From assembly GCF_005239125.1 (NCBI RefSeq), contig NZ_SZYE01000009.1:1-43871 (forward strand): a stretch of DNA of 43,871 nucleotides, written 5' to 3'. Below, piece after piece: positions 16,071-25,092 of the stretch (positions within the stretch are counted from its first letter, which is position 1; every line of letters begins with the position of its first letter). Source of the stretch: Cellulomonas hominis. GTDB taxonomy: Bacteria; Actinomycetota; Actinomycetes; Actinomycetales; Cellulomonadaceae. The notes below the pieces were generated by a model. That model saw nothing but the letters and a program-made list of their open reading frames with translations, had not been told where the DNA came from and did no database searches. The translations under genes were made by a program, and so were the position numbers.

Positions 16071-19000
16071 GAGCTGACTCCCGCGAGCAGGTCGGACAGC
16101 GCCAGGACGAGCTCGGTCGGTGGCCGCCAGGCGACGACGCCCGATGGTGCGGGCAGAGCGTGCCCGGTGGCGGGATGGGTCGTGGCGTCCGGTCCGGGCA
16201 TGCCGCGCACGAACAGGTAGGCGCCACCGGCCAGGTGGGTGCAGGGGTCGTAACCGCGTTGGCGCCATCGCAGGTAGCGGTGCAGGGCGACGGCGTACAG
16301 CAGGAGCTGCAGCGGGTAGTGGTGCTCGTACATCGCCGCGATCAGGGCTCCGGGTTGGTAGTGCGCCAGGGTCAGGGGTTCGTCGCGGAGCGCGAGCCGG
16401 TTCGTCTTGTAGTCCACGACCAGGTAGCGGGGTGTGCCGGTGTGGTCACGTACGCGCAGCACCGCGTCGATGCTCCCGGTCAGGTACCCGACCAGGGGGG
16501 CGTGCACCGCGTGCGGGGTCAGGTGGGTGCGCAGGTGGGTCCCGTAGTCGGCGAACGGGTCGTCGGACGCCAGATGCTCGTCGAGCAGGTCCGCGATCTT
16601 CGCCAGGGTTGCGGCCGCGGTGTCGGGGTCTGGGGTGTCGCCGCCGGCGAGCGGGAGCTCGAACTCGAGCTCGGCGAGCCGGTCGGCCGGTGGGACGTCG
16701 AGAAGTGCCAGGTTCTCCGCGATCGGGCCCAGCGGCGTGGTCAACGCGGGGACCAGCGACCTGGCGAGCGCTGCGGGTTCGATGCGCAGCGCGGGGGTCA
16801 GTCCGGTCTGCTCGCACCGCGCAGTGAGCTCGGCGAGCAGGTCGGGGGCGTCGGTGTCGATGGTCTCCAGGACGGAGTGCACCAGGGTGCCGAACGCGGT
16901 GCCGCTGGGCAGGTCGGCCATGGGCGAGGCCGGGCTGTGCGCGTCGGGTGGTACCGGAGCAGTCGTGGCGTGCTGGTCGTCAGGTTCGTCCGTCATGCCG
17001 GCCTGCTCAGGTTCGCCGCTGAGTCCTGCGTGCGGGGTCGCGGTCTGCGCGGTGAGCCCGGTGTAGGACGTGCGACGCCAGGCGGTGTCCGGGCGTCGGG
17101 TCAAGGTGGCGGTGGTCAGCGCGGGCTGGGGGACCTCGGGCGGCGCCCAGGTTGTCTGGTCGGGGACCTGGGTGACGACCTGGTGCACCAGGGTGCCTCC
17201 GCTGGCCGCGGCGAGTGCGTCGAAGCGTGACTTTACGGTCGGGTCCGCATGTGTGGGCACCTTCGCCTCGAGGCTGCCGTCCGGCTGCCGTCCGGCTAGC
17301 AGCAGGCGGGACAACGGACCGGACGCCGAGGAGGTGCTGGGCGACCACCACAGCGTGACGTGGCTGCGCGCCCGGGTGAGCGCGACGTACGCCAGCCGTA
17401 GGAGCTCACCGGCTTCCTCCTCGAGGGCCGCAGCTGCCGCGTCTCCGTACCCCGGGCTGCCACGTCCCCCGATGTGCAGGCATCGCTGATCGCCGTCGTG
17501 GTATCGGTGGATCTGCACCTTGCCGTCGATGTACCTGTCGGACAGGAACGGGACCATCACCAGCGGGAACTGCAGGCCCTTGGCGGCGTGGACGGTCATG
17601 ACCTGCGCCGCGGCGGAGTCGGTCTCCAAGCGCCGTTCGGACTCCTCGCCGGTGCCGCTTCCCTGGACCTTGCCACGCAGCCACCGCAACAGACCCGTTG
17701 GGGCGAGCCGGTCGGCTCGTGCGGTGGCATGCAGGATCTCTGCTACATGGCGTAGGTCGGTCAGGTACCGCTCACCGTCGACGCGGGACAGCAGCCGTTC
17801 ACGCAAGCCGTCATCGGCAAGCGCCTGCATCAGGGCAGCGACCCCACCCCCGTGCAGCACGGCGGCCCAGCGGGCGAACCGGTCCTGCAGATCGTCGAGT
17901 TGCAGGTCGCTCGCGTTCCCCAACGTGCTCGCGTCCCACCCGAGCATCGGGGTCAGTGCCGCGGTCGCGACCAGTCCCGGGTCGGTGCGGGTCAGGGCGC
18001 TGAGCAACGTCACCCAGTCCCGGGCGGCCGAGGTCTCGAACACGTTCTCCGAGGTGGACATGACCGCAGGCACGCCCGCGGCGTGCAGCGCAGCCAGCAC
18101 ACCGGAGGCGTCCGCGTTGCGTCGTACCACGATCGCGATGTCCCCGGCCCGGGTCGGGCGGTGGCTGTCTCCGGTGGTACGGATCGTGGTGGTGTTCAGC
18201 CGTTGGACGACCTGGTCGGCGACGTCGCGGTACAGCACCCGTCGGACCTCACCGATCGAGGGCAGCTTGGCCGGGCTGCCGCCGGACACCTCCCTGGTCA
18301 GTGATCGCAGGACGACGGGTGGTGCACCTGTGAGCTGATGGGCCGCCCGCATCGCTTGGACCGGTCGGACGGCGATCTGCGGGTGTCCGAGGGCCGCGCC
18401 GAGCAGGACCTGGTCGAGTCCGGCCAGGACGGGTTCATCGGTGCGCCAGTTGCGGTGCAGCGTCTGGCGGGGGGCGCTGCGTACCGCTGCGAGGTATGTC
18501 GTGACGTCACCGCCACGGAAGGCGTAGATGGCCTGTTTCGGGTCACCGATCAGTATCAGGGTGCGCGCGCCGGCGAACGCCGTGCGCAGGATGTCCCACT
18601 GCACCGGGTCGGTGTCCTGGAACTCGTCGACCATCACGACCCGGTACGCGCCACGGACACGCTCGGCGGCCAGCGCCCCGAGGTCTGGGTGGTGCAGGGC
18701 GTCGCGCAGCTGGACGAGCAGGTCGTTGTAGTCGATGACCTGGGCCTGGCGCCGACGTCGTGCGACCTCGGTCCGGGCACGCTGCGCCATCCGGACGCGC
18801 GTGGCGACCGGCTCAGGTGCTCCGATGGGGCGCAGGTCGGCCACGGGATCGTTCAGCGCCGCGGTCGCGACCGCACGCATCTGCGCGGGTGGGAAGTCGT
18901 GCGTCGTGACGGGGGCGTACTTCGCGACGTAGAAGTCGTCGATGACCTGCTGGTGCACCTCGCTTGAGTCAGGTTCGAGACGCGAGTCGACGTCGAGGTC

Positions 19001-19420
19001 GCCGACGGTCCCCAACAGGGTGCGGACGCGCTGGCAGAAGCCGTGGGTGGTCACGATGGTCGCGTCGTCGAACTGCGCGAGCGCGGATCGAAGGCGCCTG
19101 GCTCGCAGAGCCCGTTCGGTGTCGTCGACGTCGCCCAGCATCGTGACCACCGGGTCGTCGCTGATGGCGGTCGACCGCAGCGCTCGCTCGACCTCGACGA
19201 GACGCTCGCGCACTCGGGACCGCAGCTCGGCGGTGGCGGCGCGCCCGAACGTGATCAGCATCAGCTCGGGCATCGTCGCGAGACCCTCGGCGATGTACCG
19301 GGCGGTGAGCGAGGCGATGGTTGTGGTCTTCCCGGTCCCGGCGCTGGCCTCGAGCACGAGCGTGCCCTGGGGCAGCGGACCGCACACGTCGAACGACTCG
19401 ACGCCCTCGGTGGGTGTCAT
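16067..19420 (-). CDS. recB: Exodeoxyribonuclease V subunit beta (RecB helicase-nuclease)
   Basis: 1117 residues. N-terminal UvrD-like helicase with Walker A EASAGTGKTTT (24-34), THGFCQRV, motif II VVMVDEFQDTDPVQW, GDPKQAIYAFRGGD, and late motifs VMTVHAAKGLQFPLVMVPF and AYVALTRAR. A ~110-residue low-complexity linker leads to a C-terminal nuclease domain with its full metal site: the His in GTAFGTLVHSVLE, the Asp in GSIDAVLR, DYKTN (Asp ~1003) and QLLLYAVAL. So it should be an active 3'-5' motor and nuclease. Four-base overlaps join it to recC and recD. Confidence 0.95.
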   Translation of the reverse strand: MTPTEGVESFDVCGPLPQGTLVLEASAGTGKTTTIASLTARYIAEGLATMPELMLITFGRAATAELRSRVRERLVEVERALRSTAISDDPVVTMLGDVDDTERALRARRLRSALAQFDDATIVTTHGFCQRVRTLLGTVGDLDVDSRLEPDSSEVHQQVIDDFYVAKYAPVTTHDFPPAQMRAVATAALNDPVADLRPIGAPEPVATRVRMAQRARTEVARRRRQAQVIDYNDLLVQLRDALHHPDLGALAAERVRGAYRVVMVDEFQDTDPVQWDILRTAFAGARTLILIGDPKQAIYAFRGGDVTTYLAAVRSAPRQTLHRNWRTDEPVLAGLDQVLLGAALGHPQIAVRPVQAMRAAHQLTGAPPVVLRSLTREVSGGSPAKLPSIGEVRRVLYRDVADQVVQRLNTTTIRTTGDSHRPTRAGDIAIVVRRNADASGVLAALHAAGVPAVMSTSENVFETSAARDWVTLLSALTRTDPGLVATAALTPMLGWDASTLGNASDLQLDDLQDRFARWAAVLHGGGVAALMQALADDGLRERLLSRVDGERYLTDLRHVAEILHATARADRLAPTGLLRWLRGKVQGSGTGEESERRLETDSAAAQVMTVHAAKGLQFPLVMVPFLSDRYIDGKVQIHRYHDGDQRCLHIGGRGSPGYGDAAAAALEEEAGELLRLAYVALTRARSHVTLWWSPSTSSASGPLSRLLLAGRQPDGSLEAKVPTHADPTVKSRFDALAAASGGTLVHQVVTQVPDQTTWAPPEVPQPALTTATLTRRPDTAWRRTSYTGLTAQTATPHAGLSGEPEQAGMTDEPDDQHATTAPVPPDAHSPASPMADLPSGTAFGTLVHSVLETIDTDAPDLLAELTARCEQTGLTPALRIEPAALARSLVPALTTPLGPIAENLALLDVPPADRLAELEFELPLAGGDTPDPDTAAATLAKIADLLDEHLASDDPFADYGTHLRTHLTPHAVHAPLVGYLTGSIDAVLRVRDHTGTPRYLVVDYKTNRLALRDEPLTLAHYQPGALIAAMYEHHYPLQLLLYAVALHRYLRWRQRGYDPCTHLAGGAYLFVRGMPGPDATTHPATGHALPAPSGVVAWRPPTELVLALSDLLAGVSS

Positions 19421-22400
19421 GGGCGTGCCCCCGCTGCCGGTGCGGACCGCGAACGGCGACTCGTTTCGGCGGTCTGCAGCGGCTGCCAGATGCGCACCGC
19501 GAGCTCGCCAAACCGGGTGTGCTCAGCGGCCAGACCGTCCGGTTCGGCACGTTCGGTGGCGATGTCGCGCAGCTTCGACCCGGCCCCGAATACCAGTTCG
19601 TGCGCCGGTTCCAGTCCTTCGCCTCGCACGGTGCGGCCGTCGAAGTCCCACCAGAGACTGCTGGCACCCGACATCGCGTCGGGCACGTCGTCGCCGGCGA
19701 GACGTCGTCGCGCATACTCAGCGGACGTCTCGACCGCTAGGGGCAGCGGTTCGCGCAGGGCGGCGCCCGCCAGGTCGACCAGCTCGCCGAGCAGCCGAGC
19801 AGCTGTCACGGGGTCGGGCGCGTTCAGCGTCGACACGGCGGCGCCTGAGCCCTGAAGCGGACGTCCGATCGTGACGGCCTCCATCGGGTCCTGGGTCGAG
19901 GCGGCGGCCGCCAGGAGCTTGACCCATGCGGTCAGTCGCTGCCGGGCTCGCAACCTGGAGTAGACAACGGTCAGGATCCGGTCGTCGTGCACGTTCTCGA
20001 CCGAGCCGGTCAGGACTCCGCGACCGGGCAGGTCGACCCGGATCGCCAAGCTCGCCGGCGCGTGACGCCACTGAGTGCGGGCCGCGTCGAGGATCGGGGC
20101 GTATCCCTGGGTGACGGCGCTCATGACGTCGTCGGCGAGGTGTCCAGGAGGCAGATGCCCGCGTGCGCGTTCGACCTCGGCCGCCACGGCGGGGTCCACA
20201 CCGGCCAGGGCCGCCTCGAGCAGGCGTTGCCCGATGTTCCACTGCGCGAGGCCGTCGACTTCGATGGGCAGAGAGTCGGGGATCTCGGGATCCTCGCCGA
20301 GCAGTACCAGTCCAAGCCGGCGCCGCAGGAACGAGGCGACGGGTCGGGTCACGATCTGGATCAGCAGGTCCAGGTCGAGGACCGGGTCCGTGGCTGGCAG
20401 CGGGTCGGGTAGGAAGGGTGCGGCGGCGCGGCGTGGTTGCTGTCCAGCCTGGGCCGCGGCCAGGTCGAGCCGGTCGAAGCTGAATGCGCCGGGCCGTCCC
20501 AGCATGCCCGGGTTGAAGTTCCGGACGTCGGTGGGCTGCAGCGGATGGTGAACGACCAGGCTGGTCGCGGCCGGACCCTCGGGAAGCTGGACGGCGTCGT
20601 CGATTGCGTCCAGGAGCTCGGCGACCGGCACGGCGGGCGGCATCGCGGCACCGGTGCGCTCGTGCCGCCCGGTGTACAGAATGGCCAAGTGGTCGGACGC
20701 GGACAGGACCGCATCGAGAAAGAGCCGGCGTTCGTCGCGGTAGTCGTCGCGTTCGCCGACCTGAGGGTCGCGGCGCAGGATGTCGTCGCCGTCCAGGTGC
20801 CGGGCGCGGGGGAACTGCTGGTCATCCATGCCGAGCAGGACCACGACCCGGTGCGGGACCTGACGCATCGGCTCCAGCGAGCACACCGTCAGGGCACCGG
20901 TGCGGAATCCGGCCCGGGTCGGCCGGCCGGACAGGTGCGGGCCGAGGAGCGCCTGGATGTCGTGACGAGCAACAGCGGGGTCGGGCCCGGCACTGTCCTG
21001 CCGGATCGTGGACAGCACACGAGCGGCCTCGAGCTGCATCCATCGATCTTCTGGGTCGAGGAACGTCAGCGCGTCGAGCGCACCCTCGAGCGCGTCTATC
21101 CAGGCGCTGACGGGCTGGTTGCCGTCGAGGTCCGCGACGCAGTCCAGGATCCGCTGCACCGCTTCAGTGAACCGGCCGAGCAGGTCGATCTCTGTGCTGG
21201 CGATGTCGCAGGCGGCGACGAGACCGTCGGCGGGAACCGTGGCCGCGTGACGTCGTGCGGGTGTGGGAATCGCGCGAGCGCCGTCGTCCGCCATGGCGAC
21301 ACCCAGTGCGAGCCGGTCGAGGCCGACGTGCCACGTCCCTTGGGCGAACCGCACTCCGTACCGGCTGCGGGCAGTGAGGTCCGCGCCCCAGCTGATGCCC
21401 GCATTCTGCACCCAACCACGCAGGATCTGCAGGTCGCCGTGGTTGAGCTCGAATCGTCGGCTCACTGGCTGCTGCTCGAGGAGGTCCAGCACTTCGGCCG
21501 CCGTCTGACGGCCTCCCGCAAGGGAGAGCAGGGAGCTGACGAAGGCCAGCAGTGCGTTCGCACCACCCGGTGCACGGTCCGCTACCTGGACCCGCAGCTG
21601 CCGTCCCGGGTGCACCCACGCGTGGGCGTCGTCGCTGTCCGCCGCACCGAACACGGCGGACAGCAGTGGGGCGAACCGCTCGACGTCCGGACACATCACC
21701 AGGACGTCGCGGGGCCGCAGGGTGTCGTCTTGGGCTAGGAGCCCCACGACGACTTCGCGCAGGACCTCGACTTGGCGGGCTGCGCCGTGGCAGGCATGCA
21801 CCTCGATGCTGCGGTCGCCGGCTCCGGCAGTCCAGACGGGGGTGGTGGCGTCGGAGCGGATGTGCGCCTGCAGGGCGGCGAGCGTGGTCTGTGTCGTCGG
21901 TGGGGGTTTCGGAGAGGTGTCCAGCGTCCGGGTCAGCGGGACGATCTGGGTGGCGAGCTCTACGCAGTCGCCCGCCATCGACGACAACAGCCGCTCCCGG
22001 CCGAGGTCCGGCAGGCCGGCGCGCCCCGCCGCGGCGGGCAGGTCAGCTGCCGCTCGCCACAGCGTCAGCGAGGGGACCGGCAACCACAAGTGGACGCTTC
22101 GGCTCGCGGCGAGCGCTGCCAGCGCATGCATCTGATCCAGGGGAAGCCTGCTCACACCGAAGACCGACACCCGCGCGGGAAGGTCCACGGCATGCGGGTC
22201 CGATACCAGCCGGTTGACGGCGCCTTGGAGCCGCAGTGAGGGCGGGGGAACCTCGCTGCGTCCGGTCACCTCCCGCCACAAGGCCGCCTGCCACGCAAGG
22301 TCCGGCGACAGCGGCGCCCCGACACCGTCGCTCTCATCACCCGCGGACCACGCCGCGGTCATCGCAGGTCGCTGTGCGTCGTAGTCGAGCAGCAGCCGAG

Positions 22401-22848
22401 ACAGCCGTTGCGCGGTTCGGACTCGGCGCCCTTGCCGTAGTGCGTCGCCGGGCTCACCAAGGTGCCTGCGCACCGGATCCAGCACGGGGTCGTCGGTGCG
22501 GTCGAGCACGTCGAGGACTGTCCAGGTCAGGCGACCGGGAGACCACGGGTCGTCCTGCGGTGCGATCCCGGAGACGGCGGCGACGACACCCGCCGTGACG
22601 GCGGCAGGGGAGTCGAACTGCACGTTCGCGCACACACCGTCGTGCCCGGCACCCGTGCCCAGATGATGGGCAAGTCGTTGGGTCAGCCAGCGCTCCACGC
22701 CCCGCGTCGGCACGAGGATCAGGTCTGGAGCGAACGGGTCGTCGGGCGCAGCGTGGAGCCAGGACGCGAGCTGGGCGACGAGGCTCTCGGAGTGCTCGGC
22801 GAGGTGCACGTCGAACACCTGGGGCTCCGGGACGACCACGCTCCACAC
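19417..22848 (-). CDS. recC: Exodeoxyribonuclease V subunit gamma (RecC)
   Basis: 1143 residues, usual RecC size. The N-terminus carries LILVPTRGVERWLTQRLAHHLG, then VSVFGVSRLPLDQMHALAALA and VLVMCPDVERFAPLL, all standard in RecC. The protein is an inactivated helicase fold that splits the DNA strands and scans for Chi. GTG start at 22848 has no clear ribosome-binding site, so it may be leaderless. It heads the recCBD operon and is divergent from the Gabija-like pair across about 180 bp, so the promoters share one region. Codon use looks less GC-extreme than in the flanks, fitting acquisition. Confidence 0.92.
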   Translation of the reverse strand: MWSVVVPEPQVFDVHLAEHSESLVAQLASWLHAAPDDPFAPDLILVPTRGVERWLTQRLAHHLGTGAGHDGVCANVQFDSPAAVTAGVVAAVSGIAPQDDPWSPGRLTWTVLDVLDRTDDPVLDPVRRHLGEPGDALRQGRRVRTAQRLSRLLLDYDAQRPAMTAAWSAGDESDGVGAPLSPDLAWQAALWREVTGRSEVPPPSLRLQGAVNRLVSDPHAVDLPARVSVFGVSRLPLDQMHALAALAASRSVHLWLPVPSLTLWRAAADLPAAAGRAGLPDLGRERLLSSMAGDCVELATQIVPLTRTLDTSPKPPPTTQTTLAALQAHIRSDATTPVWTAGAGDRSIEVHACHGAARQVEVLREVVVGLLAQDDTLRPRDVLVMCPDVERFAPLLSAVFGAADSDDAHAWVHPGRQLRVQVADRAPGGANALLAFVSSLLSLAGGRQTAAEVLDLLEQQPVSRRFELNHGDLQILRGWVQNAGISWGADLTARSRYGVRFAQGTWHVGLDRLALGVAMADDGARAIPTPARRHAATVPADGLVAACDIASTEIDLLGRFTEAVQRILDCVADLDGNQPVSAWIDALEGALDALTFLDPEDRWMQLEAARVLSTIRQDSAGPDPAVARHDIQALLGPHLSGRPTRAGFRTGALTVCSLEPMRQVPHRVVVLLGMDDQQFPRARHLDGDDILRRDPQVGERDDYRDERRLFLDAVLSASDHLAILYTGRHERTGAAMPPAVPVAELLDAIDDAVQLPEGPAATSLVVHHPLQPTDVRNFNPGMLGRPGAFSFDRLDLAAAQAGQQPRRAAAPFLPDPLPATDPVLDLDLLIQIVTRPVASFLRRRLGLVLLGEDPEIPDSLPIEVDGLAQWNIGQRLLEAALAGVDPAVAAEVERARGHLPPGHLADDVMSAVTQGYAPILDAARTQWRHAPASLAIRVDLPGRGVLTGSVENVHDDRILTVVYSRLRARQRLTAWVKLLAAAASTQDPMEAVTIGRPLQGSGAAVSTLNAPDPVTAARLLGELVDLAGAALREPLPLAVETSAEYARRRLAGDDVPDAMSGASSLWWDFDGRTVRGEGLEPAHELVFGAGSKLRDIATERAEPDGLAAEHTRFGELAVRIWQPLQTAETSRRSRSAPAAGARP

Positions 22849-23031
22849 AGTAGTGATGGCGAGCGCGGACCCGCCGGTGGACGGCCCGGCGAGCCGCAGT
22901 CGAGCGAATGCCAGCCTTTCGGGTGATGCTCACACGCCCGCTAGTGCGTCGAAAGTCCGATTTTGAGGGGCCCTCCTGTTGAATGTTGCCCAAGGCTCCG
23001 GGGCGCTGCTCGCGTCCCCATGGGGTGCAAA

Positions 23032-25092
23032 ATGGGGGGGGCGAAGGTGCAGCTTGAGCGTGTGCGGGCATGCGGGTTCCGTTCTCTGGGTCCAGACCCG
23101 GTGGAACTGGAACTGACCGACCTGACCTGCCTGATCGGACCCAACGGCAGCGGCAAGACCGCATTCCTGCACGGGCTTGCCCGCATGTTCTCCATCGACC
23201 CGTCGCTACGCAAGGTCGTGGCCTCCGACTTCCACGTCCCCGCCTCGGACGCTGCAGGTGCCGGCGCGGCCCGCCAGTTGTGGATCGAGGCGCACTTCAC
23301 TCTGCCCGAGCTTGCCGATGGTGCGACGAAGCACTCCACGGTGCCCCCGTTCCTACGCGTCATGCGAATGACCAGTCCAGATGGTCCTCCCGAGCTGCGC
23401 ATCCGGCTGGAGGCCGACCTGGACGAGGAGGGAGAGGTGACTGCCAACCTGTTCCACGTCCTGGCCGCCGACCAGGACGGAGATCCGACGCACAAGTCGT
23501 TGGTGAACCCGCACGACCGGCGTGCCATCCAGGTGCACTACGTCCCGGCGCGCCGCGACCCGGGCGATCACGTCTCCTACGCTGCGAGCACGCTGCTGGG
23601 CCGGTTGCTGCGCTCCGCGGAATGGGACAAGTCGCGCGAGGTCGCCCTCGATCACGCCAGGAAGCTGAGCGAGGAACTCGCCGACAACCCTGGGGTCGTG
23701 ACCGTCAACACGAAGCTCAAGCACGCCTGGACTCAGCTGCACAAGGACGCGTTCTTGTCGAGCACGAATCTGTCGTTCATGAGCGGGGAGCTCGAGCGCG
23801 TCCTCAGCCAGGTCAGCCTGGAGTTCTCTCCGGGGCCGAGTGAACCGGAGGTGAGCTTCACACGTCTGAGCGACGGTCAGCAGTCGCTGCTCTACATCTC
23901 GCTCGCACTGGCCGTGCACGCGGTCGGCCGCGAGGTACTGGCTGGCAAGGACATCGGCTTCCGCGCGAACGTCCTGCAGCCGGCGGTGTTCACTCTGTTC
24001 GCGGTGGAAGAACCGGAGAACAGCCTGTCGCCGCACTACCTCGGACGGGTGCTGGACGAGTTGCAGGAAGTGGTCAAGGGCAGCGACGCACAGGCCGTCG
24101 TGGCCACCCACTCGCCGTCGCTGATGCGCCGAGTCCAACCAGAGCAGGTGCGCTACCTACGCCTCGACGACGAGCGTTGCACGCACGTCGAGCACGTCCA
24201 CATGCCCGCCAAGGCGGACACGGCGCACAAGTTCGTCCGCGAGGCGCTGCATGCCTACCCCGAGCTGTACTTCTCCCAGCTCGTCGTGCTGGGCGAGGGT
24301 GACAGCGAGGAGATCGTCCTGCCCGCTGTCCTGCGGGCGCAAGACTTGGGTGCTGACGCCGCTGCGGTCTCCGTGGTCCCACTGGGTGGGCGGCACGTCA
24401 ACCACTTCTGGAGCCTCCTGAACGGCCTGAACATCCCGCACGTGACCCTGCTGGACCTGGACCTCGGCCGCTACCACGGCGGGTGGGGGCAGATCCGCTA
24501 CGCCGCCAACCAACTCCTGGAGCACAGGCGTGAGGGCCTGGCCTTCAACAGCGCTGACGTCGCGGCCCTGCCGCGTTCGGGGACGACACGGTGCGCGACC
24601 GGTCTGAAGTGGATCCAGATGCTCGAGGGCCACGACGTGTTCTTCTCCTCGCCGCTCGACCTGGACTTCTCCATGCTCCAGGCCCTGCCCGAGGCGTACC
24701 CCATGCCCTCGCAAGAGGACGCGCACGAAGAGGCACCTGACGGCGACGAGGAGTTGGACGGCCAGGGAGAGGTCGACGAGAGCGTGGGCCACACCGACAT
24801 CGACGCAGCGGATGAGGACTTCGACGAGCAGCAGCGGGAAGCCGAGCTGCTGGAGAAGAAGACCGTAGTCGCGGTGCTCGGCACTCACGGCGATGCCGGT
24901 GCGTACACGGAGGACGAGCGGGGGCTGTTCCACCCGTACAACCGGCTGTTCAAGGTGGGCAGCAAGCCCGCGAACCACCTCGAGGCGTTGGCCGTCCTCG
25001 GGAGTAGCACCCGCCTCAAGGAGGCGATGCCGCCCGAGCTGGCGCGCCTGAGCCAGAGAGTCAAGCAACTCGTCGAGGGACGAGCGACATGA
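23032..25092 (+). CDS. gajA: GajA-like OLD-family ATP-dependent endonuclease
   Basis: 686 residues. ABC-type ATPase at ~1-400: Walker A GPNGSGKTAF (36-45), signature LSDGQQSLLYISLALA, Walker B FAVEEPENSLSP, and the ATHSPSL H-loop. A TOPRIM nuclease follows with Glu422 (VVLGEGDSEE) and Asp475/Asp477 (LLDLDLG). An unusual acidic low-complexity stretch (~560-610) interrupts the C-terminal part. OLD nuclease plus UvrD-like helicase is the makeup of Gabija, which senses nucleotide depletion and cuts phage DNA. The start is uncertain: ATG at 23020 or 23032, or GTG at 23047. A G8 run (23034-23041) lies just after 23032. Confidence 0.8.
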   Translation: MGGAKVQLERVRACGFRSLGPDPVELELTDLTCLIGPNGSGKTAFLHGLARMFSIDPSLRKVVASDFHVPASDAAGAGAARQLWIEAHFTLPELADGATKHSTVPPFLRVMRMTSPDGPPELRIRLEADLDEEGEVTANLFHVLAADQDGDPTHKSLVNPHDRRAIQVHYVPARRDPGDHVSYAASTLLGRLLRSAEWDKSREVALDHARKLSEELADNPGVVTVNTKLKHAWTQLHKDAFLSSTNLSFMSGELERVLSQVSLEFSPGPSEPEVSFTRLSDGQQSLLYISLALAVHAVGREVLAGKDIGFRANVLQPAVFTLFAVEEPENSLSPHYLGRVLDELQEVVKGSDAQAVVATHSPSLMRRVQPEQVRYLRLDDERCTHVEHVHMPAKADTAHKFVREALHAYPELYFSQLVVLGEGDSEEIVLPAVLRAQDLGADAAAVSVVPLGGRHVNHFWSLLNGLNIPHVTLLDLDLGRYHGGWGQIRYAANQLLEHRREGLAFNSADVAALPRSGTTRCATGLKWIQMLEGHDVFFSSPLDLDFSMLQALPEAYPMPSQEDAHEEAPDGDEELDGQGEVDESVGHTDIDAADEDFDEQQREAELLEKKTVVAVLGTHGDAGAYTEDERGLFHPYNRLFKVGSKPANHLEALAVLGSSTRLKEAMPPELARLSQRVKQLVEGRAT

